DNA of 64,000 bases from Halosegnis rubeus (GCF_009184545.1 NZ_QJOW01000007.1:48350-112349); one strand, 5' to 3'. Positions 49,814-59,034 are shown, counted from the stretch's first letter. Made by a program: numbers and translations. The notes: a model not told the origin generated them from the letters alone.

Positions 49814-50551
49814 TCACTCGACGGTCGCCGTCAACCGGTCTGGCTCCGTCTGCCGTTCGTCTCCCGGTCGCTCGCCGGTCTCGACGCCACCGTCTGTCGC
49901 GTCCGGAACTGGAAGCGTCACGGTCGCCGTCGTGCCTGAATCGTCCGTCTCGAGGTCGTGTTCTTCGGTCTCGGGGTCTTCCATCTCTTCGAGAAGCTTC
50001 GCGTAGCCGGTGATGACGTTCGTCCCGTTGAGCACCTCGTGTCTGAGGAGACTGTTCAGATAGGTGAGTACGTCACGCTGAGACTCGAGCATATCCGCCC
50101 GGACCGCGTTGCGCTCGGCCTCCACGGCGCTCTGGATGGCTCGCGCCCGCGACAGGCCGACGACGAACCCCGCTCCGCTCCCGACGACGGTAGCCCACCG
50201 AAGCCCCCCGAACAGCTCCGCCGTGGTGACGCCCGGCTCGGTGAGCAGGAACACCACGTTCAGCGTGAAAAAGAGCCAGCCGCCCGCGGCGATACGGCGT
50301 GAAATCGGTCCGCCGTATCGGTCGAGAAGCTGCCGGTCGGTGAGACGGACGTCCGCGACGACGAAGCCGACGGCCACCCCCACGGTGGTCGCGACGCCGA
50401 CGAGGAACTGGCTAGTCCGGGGGATTCGTTCAGCGCCACTGACGACACCCGCCCGGTACGCGAGCAGTTCGAGTGCCAGCGCCCCGAGGAAGCCGACGCC
50501 GATAGCAGCGACCCACCGGCGCGACCACATGTCAGTGGTGCTATCTTGCAT
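49814..50551 (-). CDS. Histidine-kinase-like membrane protein lacking the ATPase domain
   Basis: 245 residues from the ATG at 50551; an in-frame start at 50584 adds 11 residues. Four hydrophobic helices (about 10-100) are followed by a linker helix and a HisKA-like H-box LNSLLRHEVLNGTNVITGYA. Where the N, G1, F and G2 boxes should follow, the sequence jumps through an acidic stretch to DSGTTATVTLPVPD. That looks like the extreme end of a HATPase_c domain (G-x-x-T-x-V-x-LP). I infer an internal in-frame deletion of roughly 100 residues. The product could dimerise or be phosphorylated in trans but cannot bind ATP by itself. Confidence 0.7.
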   Translation of the reverse strand: MQDSTTDMWSRRWVAAIGVGFLGALALELLAYRAGVVSGAERIPRTSQFLVGVATTVGVAVGFVVADVRLTDRQLLDRYGGPISRRIAAGGWLFFTLNVVFLLTEPGVTTAELFGGLRWATVVGSGAGFVVGLSRARAIQSAVEAERNAVRADMLESQRDVLTYLNSLLRHEVLNGTNVITGYAKLLEEMEDPETEEHDLETDDSGTTATVTLPVPDATDGGVETGERPGDERQTEPDRLTATVE

Positions 50552-50648
50552 ATGTGCTGTCAGTACGTTCCGACCTACAAGCAACTACTCCCCAATTACG
50601 TAGGTATACTGGCATTAAACGACGGTCGTTCGGCCGAATAGAAGTCGC

Positions 50649-51470
50649 CTACCGGTCCAGCGTCAGCCCGGCGTGCCAGTGGTCTGCGCCCGCTTCCGTC
50701 TTTGCGCGGTCCATCGCAGCGAGAATCGCCGCCGCCGTGGAGGCGACTTCGCCGGCCCGCCGTTCGCCCTCCGTCCGGAACTCTCCGGTGACGCGGTTCG
50801 CGTAGACGGTACACACCACACCGGCCCGCAGGCCATAGATGTTGGCGATGGTGAGCAGCGCGGCCGCCTCCATCTCGAAGTTGAGGACCCCGGCATTCTG
50901 GAGTTCCTCAACGAGTCCGTCGGCTTCGGCGGCCTCGAAGCCGCCGAACCCGGGGCGACCCTGCCCGGCGTAGAAGGAGTCCGTCGAACAGGTGACGCCA
51001 CAGTGGTAGTCGTAGCCGAGTTCCTCACACGCCGCGACGAGCGCCGTGGTGACTTCCGGGTGGGCGGTCGCCGGGTACTCCTCGCGGACGTACTCCTTCG
51101 AGGTGCCTTCCTGTCTGACTGCGCCCGTCGTGATGACGAGATCGCCGACGGACATCTCCGGCTGGATAGCACCACACGAGCCGACGCGGATGAACGTCCC
51201 CGTGCCGAGGTTGGCGTGTTCCTCGACGGCGATAGCCGCACCGGGCGAGCCGATGCCGGTCGAAGTGACCGTGAGGGGTTCACCCTCGTAGCGGCCCGTC
51301 ATGGTACGGTACTCGCGGTGGTGGCCCGTCTCCTCGACGCTTTCCCACGCCTCCGCGATCTTCGGAACGCGTTCGGGGTCGCCGGGGAGTAAGACCGGGC
51401 CGGCGGTGTCGTCCGGACCGATACCGAGGTGGTACTGAACCTCGTCGTTGGGATTCTCGCTGTCGTCCAT
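50649..51470 (-). CDS. udp: Uridine phosphorylase
   Basis: 273 residues from MDDSENPND; an upstream in-frame start at 51494 is possible but unnecessary. It cleaves uridine with phosphate to uracil and ribose-1-phosphate. PNP/UDP family signs are LLPGDPERVPKIAEAW (phosphate), TSTGIGSPGAAIAVEE, FIRVGSCGAIQP, the DSFYAGQGRPG specificity loop typical of Udp, and NFEMEAAALLTIANI (ribose binding). It is the last gene of a six-gene minus-strand run after cytidine deaminase (48-bp gap), which supports a uridine substrate over purine nucleosides. Confidence 0.92.
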   Translation of the reverse strand: MDDSENPNDEVQYHLGIGPDDTAGPVLLPGDPERVPKIAEAWESVEETGHHREYRTMTGRYEGEPLTVTSTGIGSPGAAIAVEEHANLGTGTFIRVGSCGAIQPEMSVGDLVITTGAVRQEGTSKEYVREEYPATAHPEVTTALVAACEELGYDYHCGVTCSTDSFYAGQGRPGFGGFEAAEADGLVEELQNAGVLNFEMEAAALLTIANIYGLRAGVVCTVYANRVTGEFRTEGERRAGEVASTAAAILAAMDRAKTEAGADHWHAGLTLDR

Positions 51471-51518
51471 ACCCGAGTCTGGGCGAGCGGCCACGTAGGT
51501 CCATCCCTTCGACGCGGG

Positions 51519-51911
51519 CTACTCCAACATTCCGCGGTTGATACTGTTCGGGAGCAGTTCGCCGAGCGTGTACTCGGCGTACGCCTCGCCCTCGCCACAG
51601 TAGACGGGTAGCGACTCCGCGGCGAACTCGGCGAGCGTCTGGCGACACATCCCGCAGGGCGTGACGCCGTCTCCCCTCGCGGAGACGACGGCCAACTGCG
51701 CGAATTCGGTGTGGCCCTGCTTGATTGCCTCGGCGACGGCGACCTCCTCCGCGTGGAGCGCGTTCGAGTAGTTGGCGTTCTCGATGTTACAGCCGACGAA
51801 GACGCTCCCGTCTGCCGTCTCCAGTGCGGCCCCGACCGGATACTCCGAGTAGGGGACGTAGGCGTCATCGAGCGTGTCGCGAGCGCGGTCCAACAGCGTT
51901 TCCGGGTCCAT
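51519..51911 (-). CDS. cdd: Cytidine deaminase
   Basis: 130 residues, the homotetrameric short form. Zinc ligands and catalytic Glu are His53 and Glu55 in ALHAEEVA (a His-type site as in some Cdd variants) with Cys86 and Cys89 in TPCGMCRQ. Substrate-contact motifs are YPVGAAL and GCNIENANYSNALHAE. It converts cytidine to uridine, which the adjacent uridine phosphorylase can cleave. It lies between the ABC permease and udp genes with short gaps. Confidence 0.95.
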   Translation of the reverse strand: MDPETLLDRARDTLDDAYVPYSEYPVGAALETADGSVFVGCNIENANYSNALHAEEVAVAEAIKQGHTEFAQLAVVSARGDGVTPCGMCRQTLAEFAAESLPVYCGEGEAYAEYTLGELLPNSINRGMLE

Positions 51912-51952
51912 ACGCTCCCTGTCGGGGGAGACGAAAAGAGAGTGACTATCGG

Positions 51953-53140
51953 CTATCGGTCCTCGCCGGAGTCGTAGTAGTCGCCCGCAGCCTCGGGAAT
52001 CCGAGTCCGGCCGACCAACGCGAGCACGACGATGACCATCACGAACGGAATCACCCGGACGAGCGAACTCGGGATGCCCGTCCCCGCGGTCTGGAGACCG
52101 ACCTGCATCGCGTCCAGCCCCGCGAACAACAGCGAAGAGAGGAACGCGCCGACCGGATTGTAGTTGCCGAACAGGTAGGTGACGATGGCGATGAACCCCT
52201 TGCCGTTCACCATCGTCGGGCCGTTACCGGTGAACTGACCGATGCTGAGCGCGAGCGCGGCCCCGCCCATCCCGGCGAGGACGCCCGACAGCAGGACGGC
52301 CTGGTACCGGACGCGAGAGACGTTCACACCGGCGGTGTCGAGCGCCTTCGGATTCTCGCCGCTGGCTCTGACCCATCGGCCGAAGCTGGTCCGGTAGAGC
52401 AACCCCCACGAGACGGCGACCATCAGGAACATCAGATACACCGACAGCGAGGCGTCGAGTAGTACGTCCACGAGATACAGTGGCGGCCGGGTAACCACGC
52501 TCGCGAGGACACCGAGGAGGAAATCGACCGGGCCGATGCCGACCGTCGGCGCGGCGAGTCGCTGTGGCAGGGTGCCCGCGGTCGGCAGGAAGCCGAACAG
52601 CTCCGTCAGAGTCGGCACGGTGCCGACGCTCTCGGTGTTCGGCCCACCGTAGATGACCTGTGACATGAACGGCGCGAGCCCGAGCGCGATGAGCCAGACG
52701 GCGAGTCCGGCGATGATCTGGTCGGCGCGGAACTCGATACAGACGACTGCGAACAACAGCGCCAACAGGGTCGAGGCGACGACGCCGAGTCCGAAGCCGG
52801 CGACCAGATTGCCGGTCACGTCGGTCATCCAGACGGCGACGAACGCCGAGATGATGAGCAGTCCCTCCAACCCGATGTTGATGACGCCGCTCTTTTCAGC
52901 GAAGATTCCGCCGAGACCGGCGAGCGTAATCGGGACGGCGAGCCGCAGGGCCGACTCCGCAGTCGGCTCCTCTACGAGCGTGCTCAAAACGACGCCGAGA
53001 ATCGTCCCCGGGAACAGTACGCCACCGACGACGACGAGCACGAAGGCGGCCACGCCACCGACGAGCGCCGCCGTCTGTGTCCGTGTTCGCGGCGTGAGTC
53101 GTCGCCCCGCGGCGGCGAGTGTCTCACGCATCCGTCTCAC
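51953..53140 (-). CDS. Nucleoside-type ABC transporter permease 2
   Basis: 395 residues (Met at 53131 is an alternative start). It is a hydrophobic protein with about nine or ten helices of the BPD_transp_2 family, as in the BmpA-NupA-NupB/YufOPQ-type importers. Family segments are LGGIFAEKSGVINIGLEGLL near residues 75-95 and ALDTAGVNVSRVRYQAVLLS with the coupling region. It overlaps permease 1 by 17 bases. It forms the heterodimeric channel with permease 1. Confidence 0.9.
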   Translation of the reverse strand: MRRMRETLAAAGRRLTPRTRTQTAALVGGVAAFVLVVVGGVLFPGTILGVVLSTLVEEPTAESALRLAVPITLAGLGGIFAEKSGVINIGLEGLLIISAFVAVWMTDVTGNLVAGFGLGVVASTLLALLFAVVCIEFRADQIIAGLAVWLIALGLAPFMSQVIYGGPNTESVGTVPTLTELFGFLPTAGTLPQRLAAPTVGIGPVDFLLGVLASVVTRPPLYLVDVLLDASLSVYLMFLMVAVSWGLLYRTSFGRWVRASGENPKALDTAGVNVSRVRYQAVLLSGVLAGMGGAALALSIGQFTGNGPTMVNGKGFIAIVTYLFGNYNPVGAFLSSLLFAGLDAMQVGLQTAGTGIPSSLVRVIPFVMVIVVLALVGRTRIPEAAGDYYDSGEDR

Positions 53141-54380
53141 CTCCGTCGCTCTCGCGACCGAGACGGCGTTGGACGCCCTTCATCCGGCCGCCGAGCAGCC
53201 GGAAGAACTCCGGCATCGCGACGAAGAGAATGATGAGTCCGCGGAGGGTGGCGACCAACTGCGGTGGCACCTCCGTCGCGAAGTTGACGACCCCGGCCCC
53301 GGATTTCAGGATACCGAAGAGGAAGGCGGCAAAGCCGACGCCGAGTGGGTTGTTTCCGGCGAGAATTGAGACGGTGATGCCGTCGAAGCCGTACGACGGC
53401 ACGCCCGTCTGGAACTTGCCGAGGATCATCAGCGCGTACAACGCGCCACCGATACCGGCGAGCGCACCGGAGAGACCGAAGCTCGCGACGATGGTCCGCT
53501 TGGCGTCCACGCCGCCGTACTCGGCGGCCTCTGGCTGGAGCCCGCTCGTCCGCACGTCGTAGCCGAAGGCCGTGTGCGCGAGCAGATAGTAGATGACGCC
53601 GACGAGGACGACACCGACCGCGAGCGCGATGACGGAGAAGTTCGCCGTCGGCTCGAAGAGAATCGTCGGGAAGTTCGCGTGGTCGGGAATCGTCCGCGTC
53701 TGGGTCGCGAAGCTATCGGGGTCTTTCACGTGATTCAGTACGAGATAGCCGACGACGCCAGTCGCGATGAAGTTCAGCATGATGGTCGTGATGACCTCGT
53801 TGGCGTCGGCGTACGCCTTCAGGAGTCCGGGAATCGCGGCGTACAGCCCACCACCGAGTGCACCGACCGCCAGCCCCACGGTCAGACTCACGGCGGTGCC
53901 CGGAGCTCCGCCGACGAGTGGCGCGACCTGTAAGACGGCCAGCGCGCTCGCCAGGCTGCCGACGACCAGCTGCCCCTGTGCGCCGATGTTGAAGATGCCG
54001 GCCCGGAACGCGACGGCAACACCAAGCCCGGTGAACAACAGGACCGTGGTCTCACGCAGCGTGAGAGCCATCTGCCGGCCGAACGGGTCCCACTCGGCAG
54101 ACAGCGGGTCACCGAGCGCTCCGAGGAAGAGCCGGTCGTAGACGGTGACGGGATTGTAACAAAAGCCCAGCTCGAAGAGCCGCGGCAGCCCGAACGGCGT
54201 CGGGTGCGTGAGCACGAACGTCGCCGTCGCACACTCCGTGATGCGGCCGGCTCCGAGAATGAGCACGGTGCCGACGAGAATCGACGCGAACAGCGCCGCG
54301 AGACTGATTGCTAACCGCTCCGTCGCGGAGGCGGTGACAAGCCGGGTGAGCGCGCGCTCGATACGGTCGCGCGCGCTCAC
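53124..54380 (-). CDS. Nucleoside-type ABC transporter permease 1
   Basis: 418 residues and about ten helices of the BPD_transp_2 family. The segment GVAVAFRAGIFNIGAQGQLV and GGVDAKRTIVASFGLSGALA are typical of the NupP/YufP-like partner. A larger extracellular loop follows the first helix (about 45-95). Its start overlaps the end of the ATPase gene by four bases, so translation is coupled. Confidence 0.9.
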   Translation of the reverse strand: MSARDRIERALTRLVTASATERLAISLAALFASILVGTVLILGAGRITECATATFVLTHPTPFGLPRLFELGFCYNPVTVYDRLFLGALGDPLSAEWDPFGRQMALTLRETTVLLFTGLGVAVAFRAGIFNIGAQGQLVVGSLASALAVLQVAPLVGGAPGTAVSLTVGLAVGALGGGLYAAIPGLLKAYADANEVITTIMLNFIATGVVGYLVLNHVKDPDSFATQTRTIPDHANFPTILFEPTANFSVIALAVGVVLVGVIYYLLAHTAFGYDVRTSGLQPEAAEYGGVDAKRTIVASFGLSGALAGIGGALYALMILGKFQTGVPSYGFDGITVSILAGNNPLGVGFAAFLFGILKSGAGVVNFATEVPPQLVATLRGLIILFVAMPEFFRLLGGRMKGVQRRLGRESDGGETDA

Positions 54381-55933
54381 GGCTCACCTCCGTCGACGCG
54401 CTGTGATTCGAGCTGTCGAGCTGGCCGCTCGCCGGCCATCAACAGTCCGAGCTCCTCTTCGGTCACGTCGTCTGGGTCGACGACAGCCATCAGGGTTCCA
54501 TCGTGTATCACCGCGAGTCTGTCTGCGAGCAGCTGTACCTCGTCGAGCTTCGAGGAGACGACGAGCACGCCGTCGCCGTCGTCCCGGAGGGCGAACAGGC
54601 GTTCGTGGATGAACTCCGTCGACCCGATGTCCACGCCGCGAGTCGGGTGTGCGGCCACGAACAGCGACGGGTCGCGCTCGAACTCCCGGCCGACGATGAA
54701 CTTCTGTTGATTTCCGCCCGAGAGCGCGGCCGACTTCGCACCGATGTCCGGCGGTCGAACGTCGTACGTCTCGACGATGTTGGACGCGTGGTCGCGGGCG
54801 ACGTCCCAGTCGATGCGGCCGTTCGAGGTGAACGGCTCGCCGTGTTGGCTACCGAGAATGCCACTCTCCGTGAGGTCGAATTCCATCACCAGCCCGCGTT
54901 CGTGTCGGTCCTCCGGGACGTACGCCATCCCGGCGTCGATGCGGTCGCGCCGGGACCACGACCCGATGTCTTCGCCCTCGAAGTCGATGCGACCACTGCT
55001 CGGGTCCCGCAGGCCGGTAATCGCCTCAATGAGCTCGGCCTGTCCGTTGCCGTCGACGCCCGCGATACCGAAGATTTCGCCCTCTCGGACGCTGAAGCTC
55101 ACGTCGTCCACGGCCGGCACCCCCCGGTCGTCGGTAACGCTAACGCCCTCAACGCGGAGCGTCTCCGCGCCGGGGTCGTGCGGTCGGTCGCTGGTGTCCA
55201 TGAGCACCTCGCGACCGACCATCATCTCCGCGAGCGACTCGCGTGTCGTCTCCGCCGCGGGGACCGTCGCGACGCCCTTGCCGTCGCGCAACACGGTGAT
55301 GTCGTCGGCCGCGGTCATCGCCTCGCCCAGCTTGTGGGTGATGAAGATAATCGTCTTGCCGGCGTCGGTCAGCTCCTCGAACACCGCAAACAGCTCGTCG
55401 ACCTCCTGTGGCGTGAGGACGGCGGTCGGCTCGTCGAGGATGAGCGTGTCCGCGCCACGATACAACGCCTTCAGAATCTCGACGCGCTGTTGGACGCCGA
55501 CGCTCACGTCGGCGATAGTCGCGTCGGGATCGACCGCGAACCCGTAGCGGTCGCTGAGCTCCTGTACCTCCTCGCGTGCGGTCGCACGGTCGACCGCCAG
55601 TCCGCCCCACTTGCGGGGTTCGTTGCCGAGCGTGATGTTTTCCGTCACCGTCATCGGGTCCACGAGCATGAAGTGCTGGTGGATCATCCCGATGCCGGCG
55701 TCGATTGCGTCGGCTGGCGCGTCGAACTCGCGTTCGGTGCCGTCGACGACGACGCGGCCCTCGGTCGGCTCGTACAGCCCGTAGAGCACGTTCATCAGCG
55801 TCGTCTTTCCGGCTCCGTTCTCGCCCAGCAGGGCGTGGACGCCTCCCCGTTCGACTTCGAGCGTCACGTTGTCGTTAGCGACGACGCCGGGGAACCGCTT
55901 CGTGATTCCGTCGAGATGGACGGCTCTGTCCAT
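54377..55933 (-). CDS. Nucleoside-type ABC transporter ATP-binding protein (tandem)
   Basis: 518 residues with two ABC domains, as in sugar/nucleoside importers (RbsA, NupA, YufO). The first has Walker A GENGAGKTTLMN, a signature SVGVQQRVEIL and Walker B ADTLILDEPTAVL. The second has a degenerate P-loop GVDGNGQAELIE lacking Lys, a signature LSGGNQQKFIVG and SLFVAAHPTRGVDIGS; this asymmetry is normal in the family. It lies between the BMP lipoprotein and permease genes. Confidence 0.93.
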   Translation of the reverse strand: MDRAVHLDGITKRFPGVVANDNVTLEVERGGVHALLGENGAGKTTLMNVLYGLYEPTEGRVVVDGTEREFDAPADAIDAGIGMIHQHFMLVDPMTVTENITLGNEPRKWGGLAVDRATAREEVQELSDRYGFAVDPDATIADVSVGVQQRVEILKALYRGADTLILDEPTAVLTPQEVDELFAVFEELTDAGKTIIFITHKLGEAMTAADDITVLRDGKGVATVPAAETTRESLAEMMVGREVLMDTSDRPHDPGAETLRVEGVSVTDDRGVPAVDDVSFSVREGEIFGIAGVDGNGQAELIEAITGLRDPSSGRIDFEGEDIGSWSRRDRIDAGMAYVPEDRHERGLVMEFDLTESGILGSQHGEPFTSNGRIDWDVARDHASNIVETYDVRPPDIGAKSAALSGGNQQKFIVGREFERDPSLFVAAHPTRGVDIGSTEFIHERLFALRDDGDGVLVVSSKLDEVQLLADRLAVIHDGTLMAVVDPDDVTEEELGLLMAGERPARQLESQRVDGGEP

Positions 55934-55940
55934 CGACCGA

Positions 55941-57095
55941 TCAGACGTTACTCGGGTCGGACGGAACGTCGATTTCGCCGTCGATAATCGACTGTCGGGT
56001 CGACTCGACTTCGGTCACGATGCTGTCGGGAAGTTCGCCACCGAGCTGCTGGCCCAAGACGAGTTCGACACCGTTGTCGTCCAGCCCGAGCGTTGTCGTC
56101 GAGCCGGTTTCGAAGCTGTCGTTCACCTTCGCCTCGACCGCGCTGTAGACGGCCGTGTCGACGCGCTTGACCATCGACGCGAGAATCACGTCGGCGTACG
56201 ACTCCCGGGTGACCGACTGGTCGCGGTCGACGCCGATGGCGAACTTGCCGGCTTCCTGTGCGGCCTGGAAGACGCCCGTGCCGGTGTTGCCCGCGGCGTG
56301 GAAGACGATGTCGCTCCCGCTGGAGTACATCGAGGATGCCGCCTCCCGACCCGCGCTCGGGTCGTTGAACGAGCCGGTGTAGTTGGTCTGTACGTCGATG
56401 TCCGTGTTGACGGCGTTCGCGCCAGCCATGAAGCCGGCTTCGAACTTCTGGATGAGCGACGACTCGACGCCGCCGACGAAGCCGAGATTCGTCGAGTCAG
56501 ACCCAGTCTCGCCCGCGCCCGCCGAGAAGGAGTCGAGCGTCAACAGCCCCGCCATGGTGCCGGCGAGATACGAGCCTTCGTGCTCGCGGAACGTGTAGGA
56601 CGCGACGTTGTCGTACTGTTCGTCGTCGTCGTTCGTCGGCACGCTGTCGACGATCTGGAAGTCCTGATCGGGGTACTGGGTCGCAGTCCCGCCCAGCGCG
56701 TCTGCCTGCAGGAAGCCGATACAGGAGATCAGGTCGTAGCTCGGGTCGGTCGAACTCGCGAACTGCTGTTGGAGGCTCGCAAACTCGGAGACCTCCTGTG
56801 GCTGGAGCGAGTTCGTCTGGAGGTCGAACGCCGACTCCGCCTGCTGGAGGCCCTGCTGGGCCTGGTCGTTGAACGACCCGTCGCCGAGCCCGCCGGTCGC
56901 GTAGACGATGCCGACGTTCGTCGCCGCGTTCGCCCCACCGTCAGTCTCCGTCCCTCCGCCGTCGGAGTCGTCGCCGGAGTCCCCGTCGGTGTCTGTCGGT
57001 GTTGCGTCACTCGATGGTCCGCCGGAACAGCCAGCCAGTCCAGCGATGCCAGTTACCCCCGCCGCCGTGATGAACTGCCGCCTACCCAGTTTCAT
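55941..57095 (-). CDS. BMP-family substrate-binding lipoprotein
   Basis: 384 residues. It has a Tat-type signal with RR at 5-6 (GRRQFITAAGVTG) and a lipobox LAGC with Cys23, so it is exported folded and lipid-anchored. An Asp/Thr/Gly-rich linker (25-58) precedes a BMP/PnrA-like periplasmic-binding domain: VGIVYATGGLGDGSFNDQAQ, YDLISCIGFLQADALG, TFREHEGSYLAGTMAGLL, VGGVESSLIQKFEAGFMAGA and IGVDRDQS. BMP proteins bind nucleosides. It is the first gene of the uptake/salvage operon and has its own promoter-like box. Confidence 0.93.
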   Translation of the reverse strand: MKLGRRQFITAAGVTGIAGLAGCSGGPSSDATPTDTDGDSGDDSDGGGTETDGGANAATNVGIVYATGGLGDGSFNDQAQQGLQQAESAFDLQTNSLQPQEVSEFASLQQQFASSTDPSYDLISCIGFLQADALGGTATQYPDQDFQIVDSVPTNDDDEQYDNVASYTFREHEGSYLAGTMAGLLTLDSFSAGAGETGSDSTNLGFVGGVESSLIQKFEAGFMAGANAVNTDIDVQTNYTGSFNDPSAGREAASSMYSSGSDIVFHAAGNTGTGVFQAAQEAGKFAIGVDRDQSVTRESYADVILASMVKRVDTAVYSAVEAKVNDSFETGSTTTLGLDDNGVELVLGQQLGGELPDSIVTEVESTRQSIIDGEIDVPSDPSNV

Positions 57096-57120
57096 GTTGG
57101 TTAGACACTACCGGCTTCGA

Positions 57121-57130
57121 GGATAAACGC
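57121..57130 (-). promoter_or_regulatory. TATA-like box of the nucleoside uptake operon
   Basis: GCGTTTATCC on the minus strand is centred about 31 bases upstream of the BMP gene ATG (57095). This suggests an operon promoter separate from that of the phosphomutase gene. Confidence 0.5.
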
Positions 57131-57182
57131 TACGGTAGACCGGCTGGAGAGCAGTGAGAACGGCTATCAACGCACGATACTG

Positions 57183-58541
57183 TTATACGCTCTCGATGAC
57201 ATCACGCACTGACGCGACGAGCGCGTCTACGTCGTCTGATTCTGCGTACAGTCGGATGTACGGCTCGGTGCCAGAGGGCCGGACGAGCGCCCACGATGCG
57301 TCCTCGCGCTCGATGCGGACGCCGTACTCGGTGTCGACGCTCGCCTCGGGGAACGCCTCCGGCAGCGCCGTCTCGACGGCCGCCATCACGCGCTCCTTCT
57401 CCTCGTCGGGACACGGAATCGACACCTTCCGATAGGGGCGATTCGTAATCGGCTCGCGGAGCGCGTCGAGCCCGGCCTCCGCGACGAGCCGGGCCAACAC
57501 GGCCGCGCTCGCCACGCCGTCGATCCACGACCCGAACCGGGTGTGGACGTGTTTCCACGGCTCGGCCGCGAAGACCACCTCGGTGCCGTCTGCGCCGGTT
57601 TCGTAGGCGGTCGCGACGCCTTCGTGGAGCGCACCGAGCCGAACGCGCTCGATGCGGCCGCCGCTGTCCCGGACGTGTTCGTCGATGCGGGCCGAGGCGT
57701 TCGGCGTCGTCACGACAACCGGGTCACTCGCCGCGCTCTCGCGGACGTATCGGCCCGCGACGACCGCGAGCACGGTGTCTTCGTGGACGACCTCGCCGTC
57801 GCTGTCGACGATGACGATGCGGTCTGCGTCGCCGTCGTGGCCGATTCCGAAGTCGAACTCGCCGTCGCGCACGAACGCCCGGAGGTCAGTCAGCGTCTCG
57901 GCCGTCGGCTTCGACTCGCGAGCGGGGAAGTGACCGTCCACCTGTGCGTTCAACGCCACCACGTCCGCGCCGAGCGCTCGCAACACCTGCGGGGCCGCGA
58001 CGCTGGCCATCCCGGTCCCGCAGTCGACCGCGACCCGAACGCCGGCGGGGTCAGCGCCGAACTGCCCGGCGTACGCCGTGACGGCCTCGCGGTACTCGGA
58101 GAGCACACTCGCCTGCTCGCTCTCGCCGAACCGGTCCCACGGGACGGACGACTCCTCGCTCACCAACAGTTCCTCGATGGTCTCTTCCAGCTCGCGGTCG
58201 TACTCCTCCCCGTCGACGAACAGCTTCAGCCCGTTGTCGGTCGGGGGGTTGTGACTCGCGGTCACCATCACGCCGCGTCGTCCCCGTGAGGCGAACGCGA
58301 GCGCCGGCGTCGGAACCTGTCCGAGCCGAATCACGTCGGCCCCACCGGACTGCAGTCCGGCGGCGAGCGCGTCGGCGAGTGCCGACCCGGTCGTTCGGCC
58401 GTCCCGTCCGACGACGACCGTCGGTCGGTCGGTCGTCTCACGCGCCTGTGTCGCGGTCGCCCGGCCGACGCCGAGCGCGAGGCCGGGGGTGACCTCGGTG
58501 TGTACGCTCCCGCGGATGCCAGCCGTTCCGAACCGTGTCAT
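57183..58541 (-). CDS. Phosphohexomutase-superfamily enzyme (possible phosphopentomutase)
   Basis: 452 residues with the four alpha-D-phosphohexomutase domains. The phospho-Ser loop is VMVTASHNPPTDNG, metal binding is GHDGDADRIV, and the phosphate-binding C-domain has RPSGTEPYIRLYAES. Sequence alone suggests phosphoglucomutase, phosphomannomutase or phosphoglucosamine mutase. Its position upstream of, and on the same strand as, the nucleoside importer, cytidine deaminase and uridine phosphorylase genes suggests it may interconvert ribose-1-phosphate and ribose-5-phosphate, as shown for a superfamily member in Thermococcus. The sugar-recognition loop is GAADGTEVVFAAEPWKHVHT-like. Assignment to one substrate is inference. 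Confidence 0.85.
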   Translation of the reverse strand: MTRFGTAGIRGSVHTEVTPGLALGVGRATATQARETTDRPTVVVGRDGRTTGSALADALAAGLQSGGADVIRLGQVPTPALAFASRGRRGVMVTASHNPPTDNGLKLFVDGEEYDRELEETIEELLVSEESSVPWDRFGESEQASVLSEYREAVTAYAGQFGADPAGVRVAVDCGTGMASVAAPQVLRALGADVVALNAQVDGHFPARESKPTAETLTDLRAFVRDGEFDFGIGHDGDADRIVIVDSDGEVVHEDTVLAVVAGRYVRESAASDPVVVTTPNASARIDEHVRDSGGRIERVRLGALHEGVATAYETGADGTEVVFAAEPWKHVHTRFGSWIDGVASAAVLARLVAEAGLDALREPITNRPYRKVSIPCPDEEKERVMAAVETALPEAFPEASVDTEYGVRIEREDASWALVRPSGTEPYIRLYAESDDVDALVASVRDVIESV

Positions 58542-58584
58542 ACGGTCTGTTCTCGGCGCGACGTATCAAGCGTGACGGCTTCGA

Positions 58585-59034
58585 CTACAGCTCGACGCCG
58601 CTGGGAATCAGCGAGTGGTGACGCAAGAGGTCGCCGTTGGCGTCGTACACGAGGAAGGTTCCCTTCTCCTGTTCGAGCAGCTGGTCGCCGTCGATACTCA
58701 CGCGAATCCGGTAGCGGTGAGACTCGCCTGCCTCCTTGCCGTACTCGCGGGCCGCTTCGATGAAGTTGAGCACGTCCTCGCTGTCGGCGTTGAGTTCGAG
58801 CACGAACTCGCCGGTGACGCGGTTCGTCACCGCGACGACGCCCTCCGGGTCGTCCTTGACCGGCCCCTGGAGGCGGAAGGCAACGTCCACCTCGTCGCTC
58901 GCGAGCGGTTCGCCGTCAGTGCGGGTGAGTCGCTCAACCAGCTGCTCGGTCGGTCCCTCGAAGTCGATGACGACCGTCGGCACCCCCGGCGTGTCGAGAT
59001 TGCTTGCGTCGATTGTGAAGTAGTCGCGCCGCAT
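58585..59034 (-). CDS. Conserved haloarchaeal protein, DUF5793-like
   Basis: 149 residues from MRRDYFTIDASNLD; an open extension to 59133 has a different, Ser/Arg-rich character and runs into the divergent gene. The protein looks all-beta, with alternating strands such as TPGVPTVVIDFEGPTE, VDVAFRLQG and HRYRIRVSIDGDQLLEQEKG. No signal peptide, membrane helix or catalytic motif is visible. I associate it with DUF5793 from memory; function is unknown. Confidence 0.7.
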   Translation of the reverse strand: MRRDYFTIDASNLDTPGVPTVVIDFEGPTEQLVERLTRTDGEPLASDEVDVAFRLQGPVKDDPEGVVAVTNRVTGEFVLELNADSEDVLNFIEAAREYGKEAGESHRYRIRVSIDGDQLLEQEKGTFLVYDANGDLLRHHSLIPSGVEL

